The notes beneath the pieces are model-generated. The model was not told the origin of the DNA. It worked only from the letters and a program-made list of their open reading frames with translations, and ran no database searches. 64,000 bases of DNA, taken from contig JAEYAW010000033.1 in assembly GCA_023404675.1 (NCBI GenBank), positions 1-64,000 of the forward strand. The letters run 5' to 3'. Made by a program: the position numbers and the translations under genes. Shown here piece after piece: positions 26,858 to 34,625 of this stretch (its first letter is position 1; each line of letters starts with the position of its first letter). The stretch comes from Pseudomonadota bacterium (GTDB lineage: Bacteria; Pseudomonadota; Alphaproteobacteria; Rhizobiales; Xanthobacteraceae).

Positions 26858-27595
26858 TCAGCGCCGGGTCTCGCGACAGCCCGCCGCCTTCGCCTCGTCC
26901 ACGGAACAGAACCAGCGGGTTCCCTTGTCCACGCTCATCCTGATCTGGGCATACCAGCGCGAACTCGGCTGATGGAAGATACAGTTTCCCGAGCGGTTGA
27001 CGTTGCCCTTGATACGGCAGACCGGCGAGGGGGCGACCGGTCCGGATGCGGACGCCATCAGAACCCGGCGCTGACCCTCCGCAAGGGCGGGCATGCCCAG
27101 CACCGGGGCCTGCCGGTTGCGGATCCGCCATGCCGACGGCGCGATGAAGGCCCCGGCCCACAGGCCCGCCTTCGCCGTGCGGGCGGCCTGCTCGTCGCCG
27201 TCGTAAGCATGCGGCTGGCGGATGAACGAGAGCGCCCAGCCGTTCTGAACCAGCCAGCGCTGGATGTCCTCGCCCTCCACCGTGCATTGGGCGAGCGAGC
27301 GCCCGAAGCGGTTGGTGCCGGTGATGTGGCAGGTCCATGACTGGGCGCCGACGTGGCGGGCGAGTTCGTCGCGGGCGCTGATTCCGCAGGTCCAGCGCTT
27401 GCCGTTGGCGTCGAGGCACAGTTGATCCGGAGACGGAGCCTCGATGCTCGACAGCCGAATCCGCGCATTGCCGATCTGAACGCGGTCGGCGCTGACGATC
27501 CGTGGCACGCCTGTCACATCGGCGGCCGAGGCCGCGCGCCATGGCGCCAGCGTCATTACAATGGCGATGGCCATGCAGGCCCAAATCCCGCGCAT
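26858..27595 (-). CDS. Secreted thermonuclease-fold protein with altered active site, 245 aa
   Basis: Signal peptide at the N-terminus (AIVMTLAPWRAASA), then a staphylococcal-nuclease-like domain at about 28-155, then a C-terminal Cys-containing extension (SGNCIFHQP, WFCSVDEAKAAGC) typical of rhizobial secreted SNase-like proteins. Compared with the usual RLxxIDAPE motif, this one reads RLSSIEAPSP: Glu52 replaces the metal-binding Asp and Ser55 replaces the catalytic Glu. The DGDT metal motif reads SADR. Nuclease activity is therefore doubtful. The ATG at 27595 starts the signal peptide. Cysteines at LCLDA, WTCGI, WTCHI and AQCTV may form disulfides. Confidence 0.75.
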   Translation of the reverse strand: MRGIWACMAIAIVMTLAPWRAASAADVTGVPRIVSADRVQIGNARIRLSSIEAPSPDQLCLDANGKRWTCGISARDELARHVGAQSWTCHITGTNRFGRSLAQCTVEGEDIQRWLVQNGWALSFIRQPHAYDGDEQAARTAKAGLWAGAFIAPSAWRIRNRQAPVLGMPALAEGQRRVLMASASGPVAPSPVCRIKGNVNRSGNCIFHQPSSRWYAQIRMSVDKGTRWFCSVDEAKAAGCRETRR

Positions 27596-27695
27596 CACCG
27601 CTTGCCTGTTCCTTCGGTCGTGTGTCCCCGTGGACTTGTCGCTCGCGCGAAGTGGTGCCGGAAATTGTGGTGCCAATGCGGCGCGTCGCAGCCGT

Positions 27696-29429
27696 TCAGG
27701 ACTGCGCGCGCAGCGACCGGCGGGCCAGCGCAAGCCCCATCAGGACGAAGGCCGACGTCACCTCGGGACCGCCGACGAGAATGCGCGTCGGCGTTTTCAT
27801 CTTGTTCCATTCATAGGCCCTGAACGGCCCCTTGCGGCCGCCCTCGCCGAGTGCGGCGAGGATACAGGTCACGGCCGGGGCAAACGCAGTCCGATCGCCG
27901 CCGAGGTGGCCGAGCGCCATCAGCGCCAGCGCCGCGTCGAACGGGTTCATTTCATGCGCGACGAGTTCGTCGGTGACATAGGCCAGCACGAGCGGGCGCA
28001 TCGCCGCGAATGCGCCGTGCGGATCGATTGTGCCCCGCGTATCTGCCGGGAGCGACATGAAGGCCGCGTAGCAGCGGCCGAAATAGGCGCTGTAAAGCTC
28101 CGGCAGATAATAGATATGCGAGCGCGGGTTGGCGAACGCGCCGGATTCCACCAGCCGTCGCTGGAATCCGATGATCCGCTGCACGGTCTCCAGACGCGAC
28201 GGTGTTTCGACGACCTTCCAGCGCGCGCAGTTGCGGAAGCTGACTTCCAGCACGTCGAGATTCAGTGTCGGATCGAGGTCGTTGCCGTAGGGGCGTGCGC
28301 CGTCGAGATTGTCGATCCAGGTCGCGATCGCGCCGTCATAATCGATATTGTCGTTGATCGGCACGGTGACCAGCGGTTCGTTGGCGGGGCCGCCCACCTG
28401 ATAGCCGGCGTAGAAATCGAGCAGCGGCTGGTCGAGGACCGGATCGTCGGAGCCGGACTGCGTGGCCGCCGAGAACGAGCACGCGGTGGTGTCGCAGTCG
28501 GGCACGTAGATTTCAAAGCCGAGCCTGTGCTTGATCTCCGCGAAGAACCGGCTGAACCGCGGATGCGGAGGAGGGGCGAGCGCGGTGATGACATCGAACG
28601 GCGTGCCGTCGCGCGCGCGCACCCGCTCGCGGCTCGGGCCGAGGCAGAACCGGATCATTGCATCGATGGCGCGTCTGGCGTCCGCCGTTTCCTGCGGCGA
28701 GGCGAGGCCGGTTTCGAGGTAGCTCATCAGCGCCTCGGAGAAGAATGCGTCGTAATAGGCCGAGCGATGCCGGATCTGCATCGGTTCCCACATCGGTTCC
28801 GCGATGCCCCGCCAGGGCGGATTGATCACGGCGGCGGCGGGCGAGCGCACGATGAAGGCGCGGGCCAGATTGAACATCAGCGTCGAGTTCTTGTAGCCGC
28901 GCGCGTTGAGGCCGGTCAGTGCCATCAGAAATTCCCGGCCGCGCAGGTCCGGATCGCCGGTCAGGTTGAAGGCCGCATAGGTCGGGATGAACCCGTTGCA
29001 GGCATAGGACGACATCAGGTGCGTGGCGCAGCGCCGGATGGCCGCGTCGATCTCAGCAACGGACGGCATCGCGGACGAAGCCTGGGCCGCAGGGGGACGA
29101 GGATGATTCTGCCTGAGCGTGTCGAGCAACTCCGCGACCGGCCGGCCAATTGCGGACCAGCCCGGTTCCGCATGGTCGCGCGCCGCGACCAATGCGCCGC
29201 GCAGGGCATCGAGACGGGCCGGGTCGCGGAGTTCCGCGAGTCCCGACCGGCACAGCAGCGGCCGCAGGGCGATGTTGGCCAGCGCCGTCCGGTAGAACTG
29301 GGCGAGATGCGGATCGCCGGTGCCCGCGGTTCCGAAGACCGGATCGCAGACGTCGTACAGCGACGGGCCGTCCTTGGCGGAGGTCAGGGTGCGCCAGGTG
29401 GCGCCGGCGAAATAGCGGGCGGTGGTCAT
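27696..29429 (-). CDS. Uncharacterised 577-aa soluble protein, probably helical repeats
   Basis: I do not recognise this gene. It has no signal peptide or membrane segment. The sequence alternates amphipathic helices and short loops with recurring Gly turns. The C-terminal part (MNPFDAALALMALGHLG, then GGPEVTSAFVLMGLALARR) looks like the inner/outer helix pairs of alpha-alpha toroids such as terpenoid cyclases or prenyltransferases, but no DxDD or QW motif is visible. The N-terminal part contains SSYACNGFIPTYAAFNL and a conserved-looking FEIYVPDCDTTACSFSA acidic-Cys stretch. The RBS AGGAAG is 8 bases before the ATG. A TGCAA/TTGCA dyad at 29511 lies upstream. Confidence 0.6.
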   Translation of the reverse strand: MTTARYFAGATWRTLTSAKDGPSLYDVCDPVFGTAGTGDPHLAQFYRTALANIALRPLLCRSGLAELRDPARLDALRGALVAARDHAEPGWSAIGRPVAELLDTLRQNHPRPPAAQASSAMPSVAEIDAAIRRCATHLMSSYACNGFIPTYAAFNLTGDPDLRGREFLMALTGLNARGYKNSTLMFNLARAFIVRSPAAAVINPPWRGIAEPMWEPMQIRHRSAYYDAFFSEALMSYLETGLASPQETADARRAIDAMIRFCLGPSRERVRARDGTPFDVITALAPPPHPRFSRFFAEIKHRLGFEIYVPDCDTTACSFSAATQSGSDDPVLDQPLLDFYAGYQVGGPANEPLVTVPINDNIDYDGAIATWIDNLDGARPYGNDLDPTLNLDVLEVSFRNCARWKVVETPSRLETVQRIIGFQRRLVESGAFANPRSHIYYLPELYSAYFGRCYAAFMSLPADTRGTIDPHGAFAAMRPLVLAYVTDELVAHEMNPFDAALALMALGHLGGDRTAFAPAVTCILAALGEGGRKGPFRAYEWNKMKTPTRILVGGPEVTSAFVLMGLALARRSLRAQS

Positions 29430-29510
29430 CGGTGGGTCTTCCTGACCGGACCGCGCGAGACGGTATCCGGCACTGGCCTGCGCCGCACCGGACCGGTGTC
29501 CGCTGAAGCC

Positions 29511-29524
29511 TGCAAGTCATTGCA
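29511..29524. promoter_or_regulatory. TGCAA-N4-TTGCA dyad in a divergent promoter region
   Basis: A perfect short inverted repeat in the 230-bp region between the 577-aa protein gene (minus) and the Cys-rich mini-protein gene (plus). It shares TGCAAGTCATT with the operator candidate of the TonB receptor (minus-strand reading of 14722-14732), suggesting the same regulator. Confidence 0.4.
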
Positions 29525-29659
29525 ATACATGGTCGAATCTCTTGCATGAATCTATTGAACGGAAAAGTGTGACGTCAATCACTGTCGGCTGTCGCGAAAC
29601 GGCACATTCTGGGGCCATCTTCACCGGCCGCCAAGACGGCCCAAACGCGAGATACGACC

Positions 29660-29890
29660 ATGTGCAAGACCCTGATCCGCCGCGCGGTTTTCGCCTTCGC
29701 CTGCACTGCTTCGCTGATTGCCTTCGCCGAGACCGGCTTCGCCTACACCAGCGAGCAGCGGGTCGCCTGCACGCCGGACGCGTTCCGGCTGTGCTCCAGC
29801 GAAATCCCCAATATCGACGGAATTACCGCCTGCATGCGCAAGCAGAAGGCCAATCTGAGCCCGGCCTGCAAGGCTGTGTTCGACAAGTGA
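29660..29890 (+). CDS. Small secreted Cys-rich protein with one GLG1-like repeat, 76 aa
   Basis: Signal peptide to about residue 28 (FAFACTASLIAFAETGFA) and a mature part of about 48 residues with four cysteines in the pattern C-PDAFRLC-EIPN-ITACMRKQKANLSPAC. This matches the spacing of a single Cys-rich GLG1 repeat (PF00839), a motif otherwise seen in tandem in Golgi glycoprotein 1 and as short secreted proteins in rhizobia. The four Cys likely form two disulfides in the periplasm. Function unknown. It stands alone with 182 bp before the next gene. Confidence 0.72.
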   Translation: MCKTLIRRAVFAFACTASLIAFAETGFAYTSEQRVACTPDAFRLCSSEIPNIDGITACMRKQKANLSPACKAVFDK

Positions 29891-30072
29891 CACCGCCGGA
29901 CGTTGTTCCGGAAAGTCCTTCCGGTTAAAGGTCTGTTATAATGCAGTGCCGCAAATCGAGCACAATTCCCCGGCAGTAACCTGCCACCTTCAGGACATCG
30001 TCAGGCATGGACGCGATGTGAGTGCGCGTGCCTCGACGAATGAGTCTGAGCGAACAAGAAAGAAGACGTGCC

Positions 30073-30945
30073 ATGAGTATCCGGCAGATTCTCACCTCGC
30101 GGCGATCGCTGACAATCGCGGTGTCCATGGCGGGCCTGCTGTCGCTGGCGCTGGGAGCTCATGCCGCGCTGAACAAGCGCGCTCCTGAACTGAGCAGGCC
30201 GGACGTCGTCGCAACGGGCTCGATCGGCGAGCAGGCGAACAAAATCTCCCGCGTCGCGCTGGTGATCGGCAACGGCCATTACCCGGACGAGAATGCGCCG
30301 CTGCTGCAGCCGATCAACGACGCACGTGCCCTGACCACCGCGCTTCGCCGCGACGGCTTCGATGTCGAGGTCGTGGAGGATGCCTCCCGCGATGATATGC
30401 AGCGTGCGGTCGAGCGGTTGAAGGCCAAGATCAGGCCCGGCTCCGTGGCGATGCTGTTCTTCGGCGGCTTCGGCATTCAGGCCGGGCGCGAGAGCTACAT
30501 GATCCCGGTCGATGCGGCGATCTGGAACGAGCGCGACGTGCGCCGCCACGGCGTCAGCATCGAATCCGTGCTGGACGCCATGAAGGAGCGCGGCGCGAAG
30601 GCCAAGGTCGCCGTGATCGACGCGTCCCGCCGCAATCCGTTCGAGCGCCGCTTCCGCACGTACTCGCATGGCCTTGCGCCAATCAACGCGCCCGGCAATT
30701 CGCTGATCCTCACGGCGGCGACGCCGGGGCAGGTGGTCGGCGATACCGATGCTCAGAACAGCCGGCTTGTCGGCGAACTGCTCGGCAATCTCGATGCGGG
30801 GGGCGTTTCGGCCGAGACGGTGTTCAGCCGGACCCGCGCGGCGGTGTCGCGCGCGAGCAATGGCGAGCAAATCCCGAGCGTGTCGTCGTCCTTGACGGAC
30901 GATCTGTCGTTCGGCCGCAATGCGCGCGCGGCTTCGGCGCAGTAA
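30073..30945 (+). CDS. Secreted caspase-fold pseudoenzyme, 290 aa
   Basis: A caspase p20-like domain (about residues 58-285) follows a signal anchor (SLTIAVSMAGLLSLALGAHA). The fold is evident from RVALVIGNGHYPD, the PINDARALTTALRRDGFDVEVV unit and SYMIPVDA. Both catalytic residues are replaced: the usual GHG is GFG (Phe133) and the usual DACR is DASR (Ser185). It cannot be a cysteine protease by the known mechanism, so a binding or regulatory role is inferred. It is closely related to the pseudo-caspase at 42422-43963, sharing DASRRNPFERRF. Start: ATG at 30073, chosen because the longer frame adds charged residues before the signal sequence. Confidence 0.85.
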   Translation: MSIRQILTSRRSLTIAVSMAGLLSLALGAHAALNKRAPELSRPDVVATGSIGEQANKISRVALVIGNGHYPDENAPLLQPINDARALTTALRRDGFDVEVVEDASRDDMQRAVERLKAKIRPGSVAMLFFGGFGIQAGRESYMIPVDAAIWNERDVRRHGVSIESVLDAMKERGAKAKVAVIDASRRNPFERRFRTYSHGLAPINAPGNSLILTAATPGQVVGDTDAQNSRLVGELLGNLDAGGVSAETVFSRTRAAVSRASNGEQIPSVSSSLTDDLSFGRNARAASAQ

Positions 30946-30966
30946 GCCGGCTTTCGGTTTCCAGCC

Positions 30967-30995
30967 AAAAAGCCGGGGGCGATCCCCGGCTTTTT
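30967..30995. terminator. Bidirectional intrinsic terminator
   Basis: Perfect 12-bp arms AAAAAGCCGGGG (30967-30978) and CCCCGGCTTTTT (30984-30995) with a 5-base loop. The A-run and T-run give a U-tract in both directions. It lies between the convergent pseudo-caspase and RND adaptor genes. Confidence 0.92.
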
Positions 30996-31008
30996 GTTTT
31001 GGGGTGGC

Positions 31009-31914
31009 TTATTTCTGCGCGGGCGTTGCGTCGGCCATGATCGGACGCACTGGATCGCCCTCGCGCAGCAGTGCGCCGGCGCGCGCGACGACCACGTCGC
31101 CTTCGGCGAGGCCCTCGCGGATTTCCACCTGACTGCCCGACATCAATCCGGTCTCGACGCGGCGGGTCTCGACGCGCTGGCGGCGCACGACCTGAACGAT
31201 GGTGGCCCCGCCGCCATAAAGCACGGCGGTGAGGGGGACCGAGACGCCGCAGCTCTCGCCTGTCTTGATGACAGCGCGCGCCGAGGCATTGACCAGCAGC
31301 GGCTTGTCCGACGTGACGGAAACGAACACCTGCCCCTGCTGGGTGTTGGGCTCGATCGTTGAGGCCACCTGACGGACCTTGCCGCTCAGTTCAAGTCCGC
31401 CGACCACCCTGATGGCGGCGGGCTGGTGCAGCGTCAGCTTCGGCAGGTCTTTCGCCGGGGCCATGGCGGCCAGATCGAACTCGCCCGCCGGAATGATCCG
31501 GAACAGCGGATCGGGCGAACGCAGCGCGGCGATCATGCCGATCTGGGCCGTCGATCCGCTGACCTGCCCCGCGACCGGCGCGGTCAGCGTCACCGATGCG
31601 CCGTCCGGTGCGGTCAGCCTTGCCAGCGGCTGGCCGGCCTTCACGGTCTCGCCGGGATCGGCAAGGGTATCGGCCACGCGCAGGCCGTCGCGGTCGGGCC
31701 GCACAGAAATTTCCTCACGCGGGATCAGGATGCCTGAGACATCCACATTGTCCGGAAAGCAGGATTTGGCCACGCGCAGGACTGTCACGGCGGCCCCCTT
31801 CGGAGCGTTCGCATCTTCCTGCGCGGCTGCCGGCTGGATCAGCATGGCCCCGGCCAGCGCAACCGACATCAGCGTCGTGGTCTTCGCAATTCCAGTCGCC
31901 GTTCCAATCGCCAT
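31009..31914 (-). CDS. Orphan RND/HlyD-type periplasmic adaptor, 301 aa
   Basis: Membrane-fusion-protein-type adaptor: signal peptide (TTTLMSVALAGAMLIQPAAA), lipoyl-like hairpin around residues 60-130 (DPGETVKAGQPLARL ... APVAGQVSG) and beta-barrel C-terminal part (GLAEGDVVVARAGALLREGD). Two Cys, in the AKSCFPD and ESCGVSVP contexts, match those of the adaptor at 40476, so the pair are paralogs. No permease is adjacent, unlike the second copy. I start at the ATG at 31914, which has GGGAG five bases upstream; an in-frame GTG at 31956 is weaker. It may serve the pump at 37318. Confidence 0.82.
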   Translation of the reverse strand: MAIGTATGIAKTTTLMSVALAGAMLIQPAAAQEDANAPKGAAVTVLRVAKSCFPDNVDVSGILIPREEISVRPDRDGLRVADTLADPGETVKAGQPLARLTAPDGASVTLTAPVAGQVSGSTAQIGMIAALRSPDPLFRIIPAGEFDLAAMAPAKDLPKLTLHQPAAIRVVGGLELSGKVRQVASTIEPNTQQGQVFVSVTSDKPLLVNASARAVIKTGESCGVSVPLTAVLYGGGATIVQVVRRQRVETRRVETGLMSGSQVEIREGLAEGDVVVARAGALLREGDPVRPIMADATPAQK

Positions 31915-32070
31915 GGAAACTCCCGCAGGGACATGCATCGTTGAAAAACTGGTCACCGCAACAGGGCTGAACTTATAGCGTTTTCGCGCGGCGTGGATAC
32001 CGGTTCTCGTCAGGAAAGCGCGCCCATGAAGCAGGCGGCCCGGATTGGTTGAACTGCCGTGCTGCTGCGT

Positions 32071-34530
32071 TCAAAGCGAGGATGCATTCGGCAGTGCCGG
32101 CGAGATCGAAATCGGCGACGCCAGTTCGGTTTCGCCGCGCCATGCCACGATCTCCACCGCCGGAACCGGCCGGTTGAAGCCTTTCAGCTGCAACGGCGCG
32201 ATGGGCCGGGCCTCGACCTGTGTCTCGACGACGCCGAAAACGCGCTGGCTGACGATGATCTGACCGGCCCTGGCTTCGTCGCAGAGCCGCGAGCCGAGAT
32301 TGGTGACGCTGCCGACCGCCGCATATTCCAGCCGCCGGTCGAAGCCGATCTGGCCGAGCGTCGCATAGCCGAGCGCGATGCCGACGCCGAAGCCGAGATT
32401 GTGTCCCCGGTTGGTCCATTTGCGGGTGAGCGCGCCGACATTGTCGCGCATCTCCACCGCCATCCGCACCGCACGCTGGACGTGATCGGGAAACTGGATG
32501 GGTGCATTGAACAGCACCATCACGCCGTCGCCGGCGTAGCGGTCCAGCGTGCCCTCGTAGCGGAAAATGCATTCGCCCAGCGCCGCGTGATACTCGCGCA
32601 GCACGTTCATCACCTCTTCCGGCTCGGAGCTCTCGGTGAAGGCGGTGAAGCCGCGCAGATCGCAGAACACGACGGTGACTTCGCGCCGGTGGCTGGCGAG
32701 CAACTCGTCGTGTCCGTCGGACGAGGCGATGAGCTGGGCGACCTGCGGCGCGAGGAAGCGTTCGAGGCGGCGGATCCGCTCGATCTCCGAGAGCTGCTTC
32801 TGCACGCGCTCTTCCAGCGACCTATTCCAGTCGAGCAACTGGTCCGTCTGCTCGCGCAGCTTCTGCGCCTGGCTCTGCACCACGGCGTGGGCGGAGGCGA
32901 GTTCGCGGCCTTTGTGATCGACCTCGTGAAACAGCCGCGCGTTGCGCATCGCCAGCACGGCCTGATGCGCGAAGGTCTTCATCAGGCCGATGACGTTTTC
33001 CGGAAAATCGCCGGCGGCGCGCCGCAATACGATCAGCGAACCGAGCACGCCGGTCTGGTCCGCCAGAGGCACCACCAGCACGGCGTGGAAGCCCGCCGCG
33101 ATCACGATGGCCTTGAGCGGATGCTCGTCGGCAGCGTCGAGATCCGGCACCGCGATCGGCCGGCCGCGTGTCGCCGCCTCGCCGAGGATGCTGGGCTCTG
33201 CGATGATGCGGTGCGCGTCGTCGTTCGCGCGCGCGACGCCGTTGGCCTCCACCAGCTCGAACTGCCCGTGCGTGCTGTCGTAGCTGTAGATCAGCACCGC
33301 GTCGGCGTGGGTGATTTCGAGCGCGCGGGCGGCGACCGTCGGCAGCACGGCATCGAGATCGAGCGAGGACGAGACGGCGCGGCCGACCTCTTCCAGCACG
33401 CGCAGTTCGTTGACCGAGCGGGCGAGGTCGCGCGTGCGCTCCTCGACCTTGCTCTCCAGCCGCGAATAGCTCTCGTTGAGCTGGGCCGCCATGCCGTTGA
33501 ACTGCTCGGCCAGCTCCTGCAACTCGTCGTGGGTCTCGACGCTGATGCGGTGGGCGAAATCGCCTTCACCGAACCGGCTTGCGCCCGCCCGCAATGCTTC
33601 GATCGGGGTCAGCATACGGCGTGCCAGCAAGAGGCCCGCGACGATCGCGACGATCAGGCTGAGCGCGATCAGGATCAGCAGACGGACGATCAGATCGTGG
33701 ATCGGCGCGAGCGCCTGTGACAGTGGTTGTTCGTAGAAGACGGTCCAGCCGAGCCGCGGCGCCCGTTCCGATGCGGTGAGCACCTGTTCGTCGTTGCGGC
33801 TGATGCCCCGGTGCGGGATTGCGGCTCCCTTGAGCGCGGCGGCGACCTGAGGACGCGCGGCGAGGTTGGTGCCGGGCACATCCGCCTTGTCGGAGCTGGC
33901 GAGCAACTGCCCCTTGTCGTCCACGATGTAAGCTCGTCCGCTTCGTCCGGCCGATCCGTCGCTCAGAAACTCGCTGAGGAATTTGAGATCGATGTCCGCG
34001 ATGGTCACGCCGGCCGCGCGCGCCGAATGGGCGACGCCGATGGACATGAAAGCCTTGCCGTCGCGGAAGAACGGCTCGGAGAAATACACGCCCCGCGCGA
34101 CGGTCTGCCGGAAGCGGATGTCGCGCGAGAAATTGCCGTCGCTGCCGACCGAGACGGTGTAGCGCGACAGCCGCAGCTGTTCACGGCCGTCGCCATCCAG
34201 ATGCGACAACTGGCTGACGGCGGGCACCTGCTGCATCAGCAGCGCGTAGTCGGCGCGGCGCTGCTCGGTCGTCACCACGCTGGCGCGGGTCACCCAGCTG
34301 ATCTGCCGTTCCAGATCGCTCATGGCGACCTCGATGCGGTGCGCGGTGGCCTCCGCGCGGTCGTCCATGGTGTTGACGAGGCTTGACTGGGTGTCGCGGT
34401 AGGTGATCCAGATTTCCAGCGCGCCGTTGATGGCCAGCACGAAGAATACGAGCCCGACCAGCAGGATGACGTATTTGGCGAACAGGCCGCCGCGTCGTAG
34501 CCAGCTCAGGTCGATCGACCGGATCATCAT
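32071..34530 (-). CDS. Membrane sensor adenylate/guanylate cyclase with HAMP and GAF domains, 819 aa
   Basis: One-component signalling protein. Order: TM1 (about 19-41), periplasmic Cache-like sensor (about 42-275), TM2 (about 283-305), HAMP (about 305-357), GAF (about 375-530), coiled coil, class III cyclase domain (about 610-780). The metal-binding aspartates are visible in FCDLRGFT and YAGDGVMV, the transition-state Asn/Arg in TNLGSRL. The purine-selecting positions are unusual: Arg stands where Lys is common (LDRYAGD) and Ser where Asp/Thr is common (AVGSVTN), so the product (cAMP or cGMP) is uncertain. Start ATG at 34530; the next Met is equally possible. A Crp-family gene lies 2 kb away. 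Confidence 0.9.
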   Translation of the reverse strand: MMIRSIDLSWLRRGGLFAKYVILLVGLVFFVLAINGALEIWITYRDTQSSLVNTMDDRAEATAHRIEVAMSDLERQISWVTRASVVTTEQRRADYALLMQQVPAVSQLSHLDGDGREQLRLSRYTVSVGSDGNFSRDIRFRQTVARGVYFSEPFFRDGKAFMSIGVAHSARAAGVTIADIDLKFLSEFLSDGSAGRSGRAYIVDDKGQLLASSDKADVPGTNLAARPQVAAALKGAAIPHRGISRNDEQVLTASERAPRLGWTVFYEQPLSQALAPIHDLIVRLLILIALSLIVAIVAGLLLARRMLTPIEALRAGASRFGEGDFAHRISVETHDELQELAEQFNGMAAQLNESYSRLESKVEERTRDLARSVNELRVLEEVGRAVSSSLDLDAVLPTVAARALEITHADAVLIYSYDSTHGQFELVEANGVARANDDAHRIIAEPSILGEAATRGRPIAVPDLDAADEHPLKAIVIAAGFHAVLVVPLADQTGVLGSLIVLRRAAGDFPENVIGLMKTFAHQAVLAMRNARLFHEVDHKGRELASAHAVVQSQAQKLREQTDQLLDWNRSLEERVQKQLSEIERIRRLERFLAPQVAQLIASSDGHDELLASHRREVTVVFCDLRGFTAFTESSEPEEVMNVLREYHAALGECIFRYEGTLDRYAGDGVMVLFNAPIQFPDHVQRAVRMAVEMRDNVGALTRKWTNRGHNLGFGVGIALGYATLGQIGFDRRLEYAAVGSVTNLGSRLCDEARAGQIIVSQRVFGVVETQVEARPIAPLQLKGFNRPVPAVEIVAWRGETELASPISISPALPNASSL

Positions 34531-34625
34531 ATCCCCGTCTTGACGCCATGCGGCGCGAAAAGGCGGGGAGTTGTAACATGGTTTGGTGCTTGTGCGTCAC
34601 GCACGCGCGGCGTGTGGCGCTGTCC

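Noticed and set aside
26858..29890. Horizontal transfer suspected from unusual genes
   Set aside because: Base composition looks like the neighbours, and no integrase, direct repeats or tRNA edge is present.
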